64,000 bases of DNA from Ceratotherium simum simum (GCF_000283155.1 NW_004454175.1:8908388-8972387), one strand, 5' to 3'; counted from the first letter of the stretch, positions 24,521-37,149 are shown. Program-made: numbers and translations. The notes: a model not told the origin generated them from the sequence alone.

Positions 24521-24907
24521 CTTTTATTACACATTATTTTTATTGGACAATAAAGAGATGAAACTATTCAGTTTTAGTAACATGTAAAATGTACATCTAC
24601 TGAACCTGACCCAAAATTATTGTTGGAATTTTAAACATTAACATTTCTAGTAAATTATCAAATAAGAACATGAATTGGATTTCCAATCACTCTAACCAGT
24701 CAGGACAAGAACTTTCAACACTAACACATTTTTTCATCTGGGCCTCCTCATTTTTAAGGTATTGGATGTGGCTAGCTGAATATGTCCATTCCTTTAATTT
24801 TCTTAAAATGTAAGTATACTAGCAATAAATTAAGGACCCTAACTTCATTTATATGCAAACTGCACCATGCTGCTTCTTAATTTTATTTTTGTAAAGAATC
24901 TAATTTA

Positions 24908-25152
24908 GGGGCACAGTCCAGTGGCACAGTGGTTAAGTTTGTGGGTTGCGCTTAGGCAGCCTGGAGTTCACAGGTTCAGAGCCCGGGTGCGGACCTACAC
25001 ACAGCTCATCAAGCCATGCTGTGGCCGCGTCCCACACACAAAAAACAGAGGAAGATTGGCACAGATGTTAGCCCAGTGACAATCTTCCTCAAGCAAAAAG
25101 AGAAAGACTGGCAACAGATGGTAGCTCAAGGCCAATCTTCCTCACCAAAAAA
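24908..25152 (+). mobile_element. ERE SINE, older copy
   Basis: Head ggggcacagtccagtggcac, diverged body, poly-A. 15-bp target duplication aaagaatctaattta at 24893-24907 and 25153-25167. Confidence 0.9.
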
Positions 25153-25242
25153 AAAGAATCTAATTTAATCATAATATAATAAAATATGCATGCACATATG
25201 TTAGCATTTGTACCAAAAAGGATTAAGGCTTTTGTTTTTTTT

Positions 25243-25347
25243 TCCCATAGCATGTCTTGATTAGCGGTGCGTAGGTCCGTGTCCGGAATCCAAACCTGCC
25301 CAAGCGGAGCACGTGCACTTAACCACTAAGTCACTGGGCCAGCTCCT
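25243..25347 (-). mobile_element. Partial ERE SINE (head half only)
   Basis: Reversed head (cttaaccactaagtcactgggccagctcc, read in parts) and the adjacent tRNA-like region; the 3' half is missing. Confidence 0.75.
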
Positions 25348-26499
25348 ATATGGCTTATTTTTAAAAGTAGGAGATGGGCAGGCAAAAAATTTTAAAGTCA
25401 CACATTTCTGTTATGTTTGAGTTTTTGACAATAAACACGTATACCTTTTGTAATCATTAAAAATTTTTAATATTTAAGTTATTTAACAATTCCACAAAGG
25501 AAACACAAGATGGATAATCTATCACTGCTACTTAAAAATATAAAAATAATTCTTTTTCCTAAGTGTTTTTCAGTGATCTTTATCTCCTCAACCTACCATC
25601 CAGCATAACAAGAAAAAAGAATTATCAGATCCTCATTTTTATAAGCAGCTTCCTTGAAAAATGTTACAGACAGACATAATAGGATTTGTTTAAATAAATA
25701 ATACATATTATTTAAAGTCAGATTTATGGAAAGATTAATGTTTTCTTCTTAACATGTTTAAAGCTCTCATTAACGAAACCACAGGGAGAAAAAAAAATTT
25801 TATACTAATAATACTCATTATTCTAGAACTTGCCACAATTCAATCTTTGGAACATACTTCTGCCCCTGATTGACCACCAGAGAAAATAATGCCCTAAATG
25901 AAGAGAAACACAACACTGAAAGGGAAGACTGGAGCTGGCGTCCCTCCCTTCACCTTGCACTGCACCCTTCACATACATCTTTTTTTTTTCTGCATTAGAT
26001 AAGCAGATAGCAGCTATGGACTTTCATTTTACACTGCTATTCTATTACTTTCTTCCTCATGAAATACATTTATCCAAAATCAAGAGAAAAGGACTGTGGG
26101 GGGGAAAAAAGAAAAATATTCCTCTAATCAAAAAACAAAAAAGTAAAAGTGGGATGAAATCTGCAAAAATACTCCATTAAAAAAAAGTTTGCAATAGTTG
26201 GGTGGGTCTTTTCTCCTTTTCTGTCTTTTAGAGTTGAGGCAATAATTTAACAAGAGGAAAAATATGCAAGTGTTAACTGAGAGTTTTTGGTACAGAGTTA
26301 CCAAATTCATGTTGGTGATGGTGTAGGAAAAGAAAGGAGACAGAAAAAAACAAGAGTAAACAACAAAATAGAAATATTTTTAAACTCAGCAAAAATGTTT
26401 TCTTTTGGGATTTGGAAAAATGTGTTTGCTGAACAGCAATAAAATTTCAGAAAAATCCATGTTGCCCAAAAAAGTTGCTGAGACTCCTAAATAAATACT

Positions 26500-26850
26500 A
26501 CCTTCCATTCACAGAAGTTTTAAGAGTTTCACATTGTTATTGTCTTTTGTCTTCACAAACAATCCTGTGAAGTAGGCAGAGCAGGCATTACCATCCCTAT
26601 ATTATGGAAATCTAAACTTAGCTCAGTTACTATTTAAGATGGGCCATAACTTCTACTTGTAAAGATAACATAATCAGAGCTGGAAGAGACTTTAGCCTTC
26701 CTTTTACAGTTAATTTTCCCCCATTTTACAGATGAGGAAAAATGAAGCTCATGGAAGTCAAGACACCTACCCAATGTTATAGAACTCTCAGTGACAGACT
26801 GAAAAATGGAATGCAGGTCTCCTAACTTCTAGCCCAGTACCCTTTACTTC
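26500..26850 (-). mobile_element. MIR-like fragments
   Basis: Two adjoining reverse-MIR patterns (aacaatcctgtgaagtaggc; cattttacagatgaggaaaa). Confidence 0.5.
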
Positions 26851-27003
26851 CACCATGCTGCCTGCCATGCTGCAGTAACAGATATAAAAGTAGCCTGAAA
26901 AATGTTAAAACTCATTTTATAAGTGAGTAGCATTATTAAGTCTGGAAAAGGGAAGACTTGTTTTTAAAAAAAATAAAAACTTTAAGGAATTAAGAAACAA
27001 ATA

Positions 27004-27217
27004 GGGCCGGCCCCGTGGCTTGGTGGTTAAGTGAGCGCGCTCCACTGCTGGCGACCCGGGTTCGGATCCCGGGCTCGCACCGACGCGCTGCTTCTCTGGC
27101 CATGCTGAGGCCGCGTCCCACATACAGCAACTAGAAGGATGTGCAGCTATGACATAGAACTATCTACTGGGGCTTTGGGGGGAAAAAATAAATAAATAAA
27201 ATCTTTAAAAAAAAAAA
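27004..27217 (+). mobile_element. ERE SINE (ggggctttgggg-tail type)
   Basis: Head gggccggccccgtggcttgg, full tail module. 12-bp target duplication aagaaacaaata at 26992-27003 and 27218-27229. Confidence 0.94.
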
Positions 27218-27925
27218 AAGAAACAAATAAATGTAAATGTAAAACTGCCTACCACCCTCACGTGTTTCCCCTAAAATCCTCCTTTATGTGTTCTTATATC
27301 CCTGATTAAACTACAAGCTCCTTAAAATTTCCGTAACCTGTAAATATTAAGATCTCAAAAATTTTTTGACTGATGAAATTTTCTTTATAAAAGCAAAACA
27401 TTTTTCAGTAACCATGTTACAGTCCCCTAATAAGCATTAAAGAACATTATTCTTGATTATAGTAACTTATGAAGTTATTTTAACTTAGGTCACTGAAGTA
27501 TTTTTCATTGTGTATGCTCACTAAAATATTTCCATTGCAGACTTGCAATTAAAACAGCAAAGTAACCAGATCTGATAGACAATCTAATGCACACATGCAT
27601 TAATAAAAATGTGATAATTGAGTGGTGGACATGTACTATGTGGTGGGAGGTTTTTTTGAGGACCAGAAGATTGAGACTGAAAAGATCACGTGGTTTATAG
27701 TGTCATAAAAATGCAGACAGCATGAACCTTATAAACACTTGGTGAACAGATCTTACTCATTTTGGCAAAATTTTTGAACAAATGTTTCAATTCCTAGCCA
27801 GCCGGGAAGATATGCCAGTCTTAGACAACTCTGCAGAGGCTGAAAGATTCAAAATCTGATGCATTTGTATGTAAAATTATACAAGGAAAGCAAACCAAAA
27901 ATTATTAAAACTAGAGCAAGATTAT

Positions 27926-27982
27926 ACACACACACTCATATATATGTTAAATATATACATATAATATAATATATATAGTATT
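27926..27982. repeat. CA then TA simple repeat
   Basis: cacacacac followed by tatata-rich sequence in NCKAP1 intron 1. Confidence 0.8.
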
Positions 27983-30160
27983 CATCCGTTTCAACAAGGC
28001 CTAACTGAAGGCCTCATGGACCACCTGAGGCCCTAAGTACCAGTAACTCAAAAGTGAGTAACACTGTCCCTGCCCAGAGGGAACTCACAATCAGGCAAGG
28101 TAGATAAAATACTTCTCAACAAACCATAAATATGTTAAGTGTTGAAATATAACATTTCAATAACTCAAAATATTTGACACTAGGATATAATGATCACATT
28201 CAACTCATTTTAAATTTTACTAGTGCAGTAATACAAGAGCCTCAAGTTTCTCAAAACAGGAAGTGAAAAAAGACACTTTTGAGAAAAGACAGTGAACTGA
28301 AATTATAAGAGTTCAAATGCTTCGAATTTAGTATAATCTTAGTTAATTTATGAAGGTGGATTATGCAAAGTTTGATTGTATTTACACCATAAAAATGTTG
28401 AACGAAGGCTTAAAAAAACCTATTTTGCCCAAATACCCAAATCACTTTTGATGTTAACTCTCACTTCCTCTTCTGGAAACCATCATAACCATTTCCTTTA
28501 ACCACAATACCACAGGTCTAGTAACTTTTAGTAATGTTTGACTTGTTCGTTTTTTGGACAAGTTCAGATAGGAACCAATTTCCAACTTTGTTAAGGAGTA
28601 TAATGCTCACAAAAAAGTTTAGGTCAATGCAACCTATAAGTAATACTACCTAAAATTAAATTATTCCCAACCTACATAAATGTATAATCAAGGCTCTCTG
28701 ATAAATCCAGAGGGCTTCTTTCTAATGACACTGAGCTCCTGCCACATAAAATATAACCAACTGAATAGGCATGTTGCAGTTACTCTCCAAATTGCACTGA
28801 GTTTAGAGTCAATCAATCCTTGCATCCAGGTGAGCAACTGGGAGCATTGCTATCCTTATGCAATATTTATCACTATTAAGTCAGGTCAGTTTTCTCCTTT
28901 ATAATTACAATGTCTACATCAAATTGTTTAGTTTTATACTTGAACCCCATGATAGGAATTTCAAAAAGATATTCTTTCTTCAGCAGCCCTAATTTACAAG
29001 CACTAACATTCTATTGCCATGAAAGAAATATTTATGATACACTAAAAAGCCAACAAAAATTATTATGAAGACATGACATCAAATACACATTGGAAACTCT
29101 AAGGATCTAGATTGTACCAAAAAATCTCTCTCTCATTTTCTCTTAATAAATTCTTTAAAATTTACTAACCTTGTCGTCAAAAGGATTTTGCTTGTTTTCT
29201 CTTAGAGATAAATTAATATAATATTTGTTCTATCTTTACATTTATTTTTCTTAATTCCAACTCAGCCTTCCATTCCTTAATCTGCTGAAGCCATATGAAG
29301 ACTTTCAATGGGCTATTAGCTATAGCTTCTCAAATTATCAGCGTATGCTATAAATCAGCAGTGACAGCGACATACCCACAGTTTTTATTTTGTACCGACG
29401 CCGAACTTTAAGAAATGGTGTTTGGGTACTATCAGACAGGGCTGGAAAAACCAAGATGAGGAGGAGTAAAGAGGGAAGGGAGAGAAGGTTGTTATTCCTG
29501 TTCTAGTGACTCACAGCCCAGGAGTATTTCAGAAGAAAATTGGTTCCACCCTCACTTCCCCCTCCTCTCCACCTCCAAAATGACATGATCTCAAACGGTC
29601 AACCCGCTCTCAAATGGCTTTTATTTAGCAATCTAAAATAAAGTGGCAAAGTGGAGGGGATGTGGGGTTCATCCTGATTAGGCATTCCTTTCCCACATTC
29701 CCACACTTACACACCAAAAAAATCCAGAAAAAATTGCTACCATCTCCGCCAGATTCCTACCATTCAACCCCAGTTAGGGAACACCCAAGTTTTCCTATTC
29801 CCCCCCAATCTCGCCCCCCCCCGCCACCCTCCTTTTCCAGTGTACCCCGTTCGGGGGCGGGGGTGCCGGGGAGAGGGCGGCAGCGACCCTCACCCGCAGC
29901 CGGGCCCGGCCGGATTCCGGCGCCAGGAGCCGGGAAATGGCTCCTCTCGGCCTCCGGCCGGCCCGCGAGCCACCGGGGAGGCGCCCGGACTCCGCATTAG
30001 GCCGCGGCGCATCCTGGCGACCCCGGGCCGGGCCTGCGGCGGCGAGGCCGTGATTTCTGCCCCGGGCGCCGCCCGCCGCCCTCACCCCGGTCGCCCCTGC
30101 CCTCCATTCCTCCTCGGCCCGCCCGCCGCCCCCGCCGCGGCCTCGCCGGCCCGTGCGCAC

Positions 30161-30268
30161 CTTCTTGATGTTGTAGAGGCGGGTGAGCATGCCGACGCCC
30201 CGATCGTTGAGGATGGTGAGCTTCTCCGCCAGCTTCTGCTGACTGGGCTGCAGCACCGAGCGCGACAT
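30161..30268 (-). CDS. NCKAP1: NCKAP1 coding exon 1 (N-terminus of Nck-associated protein 1)
   Basis: NCKAP1 (NAP1/HEM2) is a large helical scaffold subunit of the WAVE regulatory complex (with CYFIP1/2, WASF, ABI and BRK1), which links Rac1 to Arp2/3-driven actin branching at the cell edge. This exon encodes the first 36 residues, starting [16 protein letters not shown] and ending YNIKK, which I recognise as the NCKAP1 N-terminus. The start ATG (30268-30266 read on the minus strand) sits in a near-perfect Kozak context, CCACCATG, at the end of a CAC repeat. The exon ends in AAG followed by a GT donor at 30160-30159, so the junction is phase 0 and joins directly to exon 2 (ACGDPK...). The open frame that continues past 30161 is intronic and should not be read as protein. 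The full human protein is about 1,128 residues, so only the extreme N-terminus is here. Confidence 0.95.
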
Positions 30269-30327
30269 GGTGGTGGAGGAGGTGGTGGTGGTGGTGGTGG
30301 TGGTGGTGGTGCCGCCGCCGCCGGCCG
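30269..30327 (-). repeat. CAC/CCG trinucleotide repeat in NCKAP1 5'UTR, abutting the start codon
   Basis: In mRNA sense this is a run of CCG triplets, then a run of CAC triplets interrupted by CTC CTC, ending in CCACC directly before the ATG. The repeat therefore supplies the Kozak sequence of NCKAP1. Plus-strand reading is GTG repeats followed by CCG repeats. Length polymorphism is likely in such a tract. Confidence 0.9.
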
Positions 30328-30406
30328 CCTCGCGCCCAGTCCCCGGCCCGCGGCCTCCGCGGCAGCCTCTCCCGGGCCTCCTCCCCTCCCGCCCGCGACC
30401 TCCGCC

Positions 30407-30424
30407 TCAGGGGAGCGCGCCCAT
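30407..30424 (-). other. Possible five-codon upstream ORF in the NCKAP1 leader (MGALP-stop)
   Basis: On the minus strand an ATG at 30424-30422, in strong context (GCCATGG), is followed by four codons and TGA. It ends about 140 nt upstream of the main start codon. It counts as a uORF only if transcription starts upstream of 30424, which the sequence does not show. Confidence 0.45.
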
Positions 30425-33099
30425 GGCCCGGGCGTCCCAATCCCGCGCCGGTGACAGAGCGAGCCGCGGCGGACGCTTCGGGGTCCCTTCCCCCGCAGCA
30501 GCCTGCGCCCCGGCAGCCTCCTGCCTTCCGCCCGCCGCCTTTCCGTCCCCACCCCCGGCGCTCTCCGCCCCAGCCCCCACCGAGCCGCCTTCCCGGGCTC
30601 CTCCACTAGGTGTGGCGGCGGCGGCGGCGTCTCCGGCGGCTGAGAACGAGGCCGCTTCTCGCAGCCCCGGACGAGCGCTCGGTCACCTGATCGGTCGCGC
30701 CGGCGCCCCCGCGAGGCCGGACGGAGAACTGCGCCTGGGGGGCCCTCGCCCTCCCCGCCCCGCCTCGCCGCCGCCGCCGCTCGGGACCCGGCTCGGGCCC
30801 CAGACCCGGCCCGGCCCACCCACTGCGCCTGATCCCGGCATGCGAGTCCTAACCCGGGATCGAGGCGGGTCACGTTTCTACGCTCGTCCCACTTAGCCCC
30901 ACGCCCCTCTCCTTCAAGTTCCCAAAAGTTGCTTTTCCGCCCCACCTCCCCAAAGAAAGCAGCAGAAGCCCGGAGTGGGTGGGTTTCAGGCGAGTTTCGC
31001 CTAAGAGTGGGCTGGTGGCTCCAAGCTTTTTTTCCTCCCACTGCTTGACAGACGCTTTCCGCTGAACGTAGCAGATGTTGTGCTCCGCGAGGCGGGCATC
31101 GCCTCTCCCATCCTCCCCATCCCATCGCTACTCCCCCGCCTCAAGGCAGTTTGTGAGAGAGGAGGTCGGAAGTGAGGGCGACTCAAGTTCCTGAGATAAT
31201 CAGAATCCGGAATTTGCCGACGAGGAGCACCCATCCGGAGAAAACGCTAATAGAGAGGCCCTGGCATGTGGAAGGCCAAAAATAAAATGTTCAATGAATG
31301 AAGGAACGCCCCCATTTTTTTCTGACCTCCACCCTAAATCCTACCCCTTCTTGGAAACATTCTACTTTTCTATCTCATTGTTTCTTTCCTGATCAATTTC
31401 TTCCCAGCCACGCTCCAAGACTACTCCCTTTGGTCAAATATATTAGACACGATTCCAAAAGTGAACAAATCAAGGACTTATGTAATTGACTGGGGTGAGG
31501 AATTCTAGCCAAGACAATTGAAGCCATTTTAGTATTTTTGGCCTTAATTTCCTTCAATGTGTTGATCTTATATTATGTTCATTAATTTTAAGTGAGTGAC
31601 AAAATGTTCTGCCACCTTCAATAAAAGACATTTTAAGAGTAAATAAGCTATCATTGGATTGATCAAAACACTTTATGAAAAGGAAATTGTGACGAATAGC
31701 TTTTAAAACATTTTTTAAAGCTAATAAATGTACTATTCCTACGGAAATCTTCATTTCAATATCCCAACGAGAGAGAGGGAGTTAATGGAATGGATTGGAT
31801 TTAAAGGCCGTTACAAAGAGTCCTACATCCACCAGAAAGTCTATCATACCTGACATTGTGCTTGAAATTCTATACATAGAATTTCATTGCCTTAAATGAA
31901 GGCTTTGTACCTAGAGTCCTTTTTGTTTGTTTTAAATACAAACACCTCAGAGAGATCACCTATTGAGCTATTATTAGTCAATAACACGTTAGGGGATTTA
32001 ATTTATCTGGTTACTTTCCAACCTGATAGTTAAAATTTTAATTTAGAGGAGACCAGTGTCTGGAGCCTGAGAAAGTGAGAGCACAGCTGGGAGAAGGGAG
32101 GCTGCATGAGGGATTTGGGGCAGTCAGATGGGAAAACTGAAAGGTGTTGAATGTTGGGGGAAAGATGTGCTCCTTTAGAGGACCACAAGCAAATTTAACT
32201 AAAGGCAGAATTTCAGAGTCCTACCAGTGAAAGCTTACATCATTTTCTAGTTTTTCAAAAGTGCCGTATAGCGAGAACAAGAAAATGGCACCATATAATT
32301 TGAACACAACTGTTACTCCTCAAAAAAGCCATATCATGTTCCCATCTGAACTTGAATGCTTATAGCTGCTTATAACGCAGAGAGTACCCAATAAAGGGAG
32401 AACTCTGAAAATAGTAGTCTCATTCAATATTTATTACAACTAATTTTTAGACATATTGGCCCTAGACTGAATGGAATATGTCTATTTGAGTAAAAGAGAT
32501 TAGGTCTAGATGAAGTATTTACAATTCTTGCATTTTGCATCAAAAAGCATTTTGTTATTAAGATCCAACCCTTTCAAAGTTTGCCTATATGTGTAGTATA
32601 AATATACTGTCAGTGCTAAGGTAATAATCATATATTTTGCTATGCATGTATGATTTATGGCTATTGTAATTATTATATGTCATTTTATATTTACTTTCAG
32701 GTTTTCAGTCTTTGAGAATATGCCATACCATGTGAATCAGCCTATAAAGTTATTATGAAAAATTGCTCCTGTTGTGGATTTTTTTTCCTGTTGTAGTTTT
32801 CTGGAAAACCATAATATTTTTTAAATGATTAGGAAACTAAATTTTAAAAAGCACAATTGAAAATTTTATTTCCCTCATCATACAAAGCATTGTCTTCACA
32901 GTTCCTTTGGTACTAAAGATTTTCAAATAGTTTCGCTTCAGTTAAGAGATTTCTGCTGTTTGTCCCCAGAACATATTCAGAAATCATTGAAATTATTATA
33001 AGCCTTCAGAGAGACGTAGGAAGTAGATGATAGCTTCATATTTGTAGTAATCTTAGAAAATTAACTAGTAAAGTTAACTAGTATAGACCAGTATGCCTA

Positions 33100-33165
33100 A
33101 AAAAGTGTAAATTTTACTGTATGTAAATTATATCTCAATAAATCTGACTTTTAAAAAGTTATGTA
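33100..33165 (+). mobile_element. Small L1-like 3' end fragment
   Basis: tgtaaattatatctcaataa with a following A/T-rich tail matches the end of old L1-type copies. Low information. Confidence 0.4.
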
Positions 33166-34034
33166 TCTATGTTTGAAAAATTATTTTTATTGAGACAAGT
33201 ATAATGGTACCCACTCTAAGGAATGTAAGCATTTGAAAATCCAAACTGGAAAATATTTAAATTGAAGGAGAAGTGAGGTTGACTTTATAAAAGTATTTAT
33301 AATAGAATTACATTTTGTGGCACCCAAATATATTTTACAATGATTCAATTATAAACTTCTACTCATAAAATTTCAGAAACAAATCTATGGTACACAGCTT
33401 TTATATATGTATTATTACAAAACATTCAGTCATTTACAGTAACAATCCTGGATGGATTTAAAGAATACTTTTCAATTCTATGTAATACATTAAACAATCA
33501 AATACTTAAAGTATGCAAAGTACTGTTGTTCTAAAGGAGATATGAAGCTGTATAAGATCTAGATTTTGATTTCCTTGAACTCACATCCTGGTGAGAATAG
33601 AAATATACATAAGGAAGTCTAATATAAGGAGGCCTGAAATACAGGGCTATAAGAGAAGACCTAGAAAGAACAGTTTCAAGCTGAAGTTGCTAAGAGCCCT
33701 TTTGCAATACCTTACCCTTGGGCCTTGAATGAGAAGTAAGTCTTGGACTTATAAACTTGTAGAAAATGACATTCTAGGCAAAATGTTCAACTTTGGTGAA
33801 TGCAAAATAGTAGGAAAGTGCTGGAAATAATAGGAATGTTCATTACATACATGAAAGAAACAATGGGAAATAAAGCCAGAAAGAGAAGTGGAACAGAAAA
33901 TATGTAAGCTTATGAATGCTAAGATAGGGAAAAAAATTCAACGAAGAAGAAGAAATATAAAAAAAAAATGGGAGAACAAAAGATGACTTTTGAGGACTCA
34001 AGGATAACAAAGATAATTTGAAACAGTCGCTGAC

Positions 34035-34480
34035 TGTGACAGGGTCATTGATTATCCTTCAATAGCTGTTGTTTCTTTCTCCCTTAGAAATAGAATAAAG
34101 ACTACATCTCCCAGCCTCCCTTGCAGCCTAGTGTAGCCATAGGACTAATGTTCCAGCCAATATGATGTAAGTTTTCAAGAATCTTCCTTAAGAGATTGCT
34201 GCTCTCCTTTTGCCAATTCTTCTCCACTTGATTCATTCTCCCACATGAAACAAGGATGCGATGACCACTATCCTGGACTGTGAAGACAGTGGCCACTCAC
34301 TAAGGATGGCAGAACATAGAAATGGAAAGTGTGTGTGGGCTTCTTCCCATACCAACCCTGGCCTGTCTAGATCTGGATGTTGTGTGAAAGAGAAACTTTT
34401 ATTTAAGCTTCTTTTATTTATTTATTTATTTTTATTACTCACACAGCCAAACTCGATCCTAAATAATAACAGTTTTTGTG
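34035..34480 (+). mobile_element. Ancient LTR-like repeat, family uncertain
   Basis: Contains ttccagccaatatgatgtaa, aaggatggcagaacatagaa and a closing cagccaaactcgatcctaaa, a pattern seen in old mammalian LTRs. No viral genes are linked to it. Confidence 0.45.
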
Positions 34481-34539
34481 GCCAACGTTATAATATCTCT
34501 ACTAGGAATCGGAGAAGGAATAATAATTAAATTTAATAT

Positions 34540-34760
34540 TCAAGTGTTATTGCACTATGTGTCAGATGCTACTATTTGAGTTACTTTTTCTCATCTCCCT
34601 ATCTCAACAACCCTTTGAGATGTCATCATCTTCATTTTAGAGGGGAGGAAACTGAAATGCAGATAGGTTTTTTAAATCGCCATGATCGCACTCATAGAAA
34701 GTGGTAAAGCTGGTATGTATTGGATCCTTTCTCAGTCAGACTCCAAAGTTCATGCATACT
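34540..34760 (-). mobile_element. MIR SINE
   Basis: Reverse MIR: cttcattttagaggggagga, aactgaaatgcagatagg. Confidence 0.65.
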
Positions 34761-36479
34761 CTTAATTACTGTGATGTCTGAAGACCAGCTAAATGGCAGA
34801 AATTTGTCATGCACCCAGTGAACATGATTCTATAGTTTCTTCTAGAGTCCCTTAACACTGCCTACACCTTCATAAACAGTCCCTTCATTAAACTTTCTTC
34901 AGTTGACAGCTAGACTCTGCCATATTTTCCCCTGACTGAGATACCAGCTCTTTTAGGTGCCTTTCTTTAGGTTTTCTTTCTCCAGAAACTAGGATGAGAA
35001 TTATTTCTGTAACGCATTTTGCTAATCATAAAGAATATTTCAGTTTGCTTTTTTTAATCACTTAGTTGACTCAGCCTTCTGTTGCTTTCCTACTTAAGGC
35101 AAGAAGAGAGAAAAATCGATGAAAGGCATCTTCTTGGATTCTTAAGATAAAGCTGTTAGATTATGATGTCTCCTGTCAAAGGTAATATTCCACTATTCTT
35201 AAAGACAAATGCAACATTTTTCCTCCCATCAGACTTCAAACCAGGTACTACCAGCTATGCATGACTAGAAATGTGTGACCAAATTTCTCTTAGAAACAGC
35301 TTGGGAATGGTGTAGTAGACATATATTGTTTTTGTCTGTCCTCCATCCCTTGCTTTGGGAAACTGCTACATTCTGACAAAATTGAGCATAGAAAGGGAAA
35401 AGGGGGTCAGGCTGTGGGAAGGGTCAGGCATATGTAAATAAGAAATTAGTGGAGTTCTGCAAGAATTGTCATTTTTTAAATTGTTTTAAAGACTGCATAT
35501 AGTTAGACCATAATGTAAACAGAGGAACCAACTTTGGGTGAACTGTGAAAAAGCGCAACAGAAGATTTCACTTTTAACAGTAGTCATAGAAAGAATAGAC
35601 AATAACATATATACTCAATCAATACTTCAAGTTGTTTTCTCCTACAAACAAAGACCACCAGGTACAGAAATATACTTCACTAAAAATAACTAAGAAAGAG
35701 AATAGGGAAAAGATGGAGCAACAGTATCCCAGTATCTGTAGTAAATGAAGTAAGGAGTTAAGATTCAGCCAGAGATTGCAACTTGGTATTGCAAAGGAGT
35801 AACGAAGACAGGCCTAAATGAAACATAAGACGTCTCCAGTAGTCAGCAGAAGAGATGCCAGAAATAGAACTGATCCGAAAAGTTCAAAAAGAAAACAATG
35901 AAAAATTAATTACAGTCTTGGTCTTGACTGTTCACATTCTATTAGCTTCGTCTTTTTAGCCTGCCAGATCTTTGGTAATGCACTTCACACATGTTTATTT
36001 GCTTCTGCTCTGCAAAACTGAAGATAGATTTATCTTTCCTTTTAAAGTCACTCAAATAACTTCAGTTTTCTCTGTGGAAAAATTCTAATGAACACTTTCA
36101 GTTTATGATTGGTTTTAATTCTTCTTGGTTCTTTTCACAGTACAAAGGACTTGTGAGTTCTTTGATTTTGTTTTAGAAATTTATTGTGCTTAGACTTATA
36201 CAGTAGATCATGAAATACAGATCAGTGTATACAAATATTGGTTGATCTTTTTGGTTTGATCTTAAGTCTTTTTTAAATATTAGAATGCTACATGGAAAAT
36301 TGGTGAAATCAATGGTAGAAAAAACTTGAGTTAGAATACAGGACAAGCTTATGATGATACTCAAGTTCCAGCTGAACACCTAAGACCCACTTACATTTTG
36401 TCTACCCCAAAAATGAACACTCTTTCAAAAATTGGGAAAGATATTGACTATACTGAACCAGACTTCCAAGGAGAGGCCT

Positions 36480-36860
36480 ATGCTGGAGATACAAATTTGG
36501 GATCATCAGAATACGGATGTTATTTGAAGCCATGGGAATAGATGAGATCATTTTGGGGGAGAGTATTTTAAAAAGGAAAATAGGGCCTAGTCCAAAGCCC
36601 TGAGGAATTCCAACTTTTAGAATCAAATAAGATAAATGGAGCCAGCAAATGAGACTGAACAAGATTGTGAAGGAGACCAGAGACTGGGGCAGTATCTGGA
36701 AGGGTTAAGGGAAGGTTTTTTGTTTATTTTCAATGGTAGTTGCCTGATTATCCTGTAAAGAGGGAGAGATTTATAACTTGGCACAGAGAGAAGAGATCAT
36801 CAAAGGAGCAGATACCTTGACAGAACAGGAAGAAAAGAAATGGAGGGGAAGCAGACGATA
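36480..36860 (+). repeat. Old purine-rich interspersed repeat, unnamed
   Basis: Parts (gggaatagatgagatcattt, aaagccctgaggaattccaa) align with the unit at 62260-62370, so both are copies of one ancient family that I cannot name. Confidence 0.5.
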
Positions 36861-36881
36861 CATGTATGGTGGATTGACTTT

Positions 36882-37092
36882 TTTTTTTAAATAATTTTAT
36901 TTATTTATTTTTTTCCCCCAAAGCCCCAGTAGATAGTTGTATGTCATAGCTGCACATCCTTCTAGTTGCTGTATGTGGGACACGGCCTCAGCATGGCCAG
37001 AGAAGCAGTGTGTTGGTGCACACCCAGGATCCGAACCTGGGCCGCCAGCAGCAGAGCGCACGCACCCAACCGCTAAGCCACGAGGCCGGCCC
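36882..37092 (-). mobile_element. ERE SINE (ggggctttggg-tail type)
   Basis: Poly-T, tail module, reversed head cacgaggccggcc. Flanks tggattga(c/t)ttt at about 36870-36881 and 37093-37104. Confidence 0.92.
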
Positions 37093-37149
37093 TGGATTGA
37101 TTTTTGATTGGGGGTTGTGGAGAGAGACAAGGTGATGATGATATTAGCT

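Larger units (their letters stand above)
14674..30160 (-). other. NCKAP1: NCKAP1 intron 1
   Basis: This non-coding intron separates exon 1 (GT donor at 30160-30159) from exon 2 (AG acceptor at 14675-14674). It carries the 18-nt microexon, several ERE SINEs, MIR fragments, an AT-rich simple repeat near 27930-27980 and the assembly gap. Stretches where I recognise nothing beyond AT-rich intron sequence: 14700-15700, 15770-16900, 17600-18590, 19880-20640, 21140-21460, 21620-22350, 22600-23500, 23850-24290, 24530-24890, 25360-26490, 27240-27990 apart from the AT repeat, and 28150-29800. Confidence 0.9.
29830..30900 (-). promoter_or_regulatory. NCKAP1: NCKAP1 CpG-island promoter and 5'UTR
   Basis: Base composition changes sharply from AT-rich intron to strongly GC- and CpG-rich sequence across this interval, which covers NCKAP1 exon 1, the start of intron 1 and the upstream flank. 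A GC box (ccccgccccgcc) lies at 30753-30764, and several GGC/GCC runs occur near 30613-30640 and 30769-30780. No TATA box is evident. This is typical of a broadly expressed housekeeping-type promoter. The exact transcription start cannot be read from the sequence, but it should lie upstream of 30268, within the island. Long open frames on both strands here come from the GC-rich, stop-poor composition and are not genes. Confidence 0.85.

Noticed and set aside
29997..30440. Poly-histidine frame on the minus strand overlapping the NCKAP1 start
   Set aside because: It begins at TTG, not ATG, and the histidines are the CAC repeat read in another frame. The real nearby upstream ATG gives only five codons.
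29840..30454. Plus-strand 204-residue open frame across the CpG island
   Set aside because: It is the antisense of NCKAP1 exon 1 with valine and glycine runs from the repeat; no family resemblance.
30082..31125. A 347-residue open frame on the minus strand over the CpG island, with proline and arginine runs
   Set aside because: GC-rich sequence lacks stop codons, the residues are low complexity, and the frame overlaps NCKAP1 exon 1 out of phase. It is a composition artefact.
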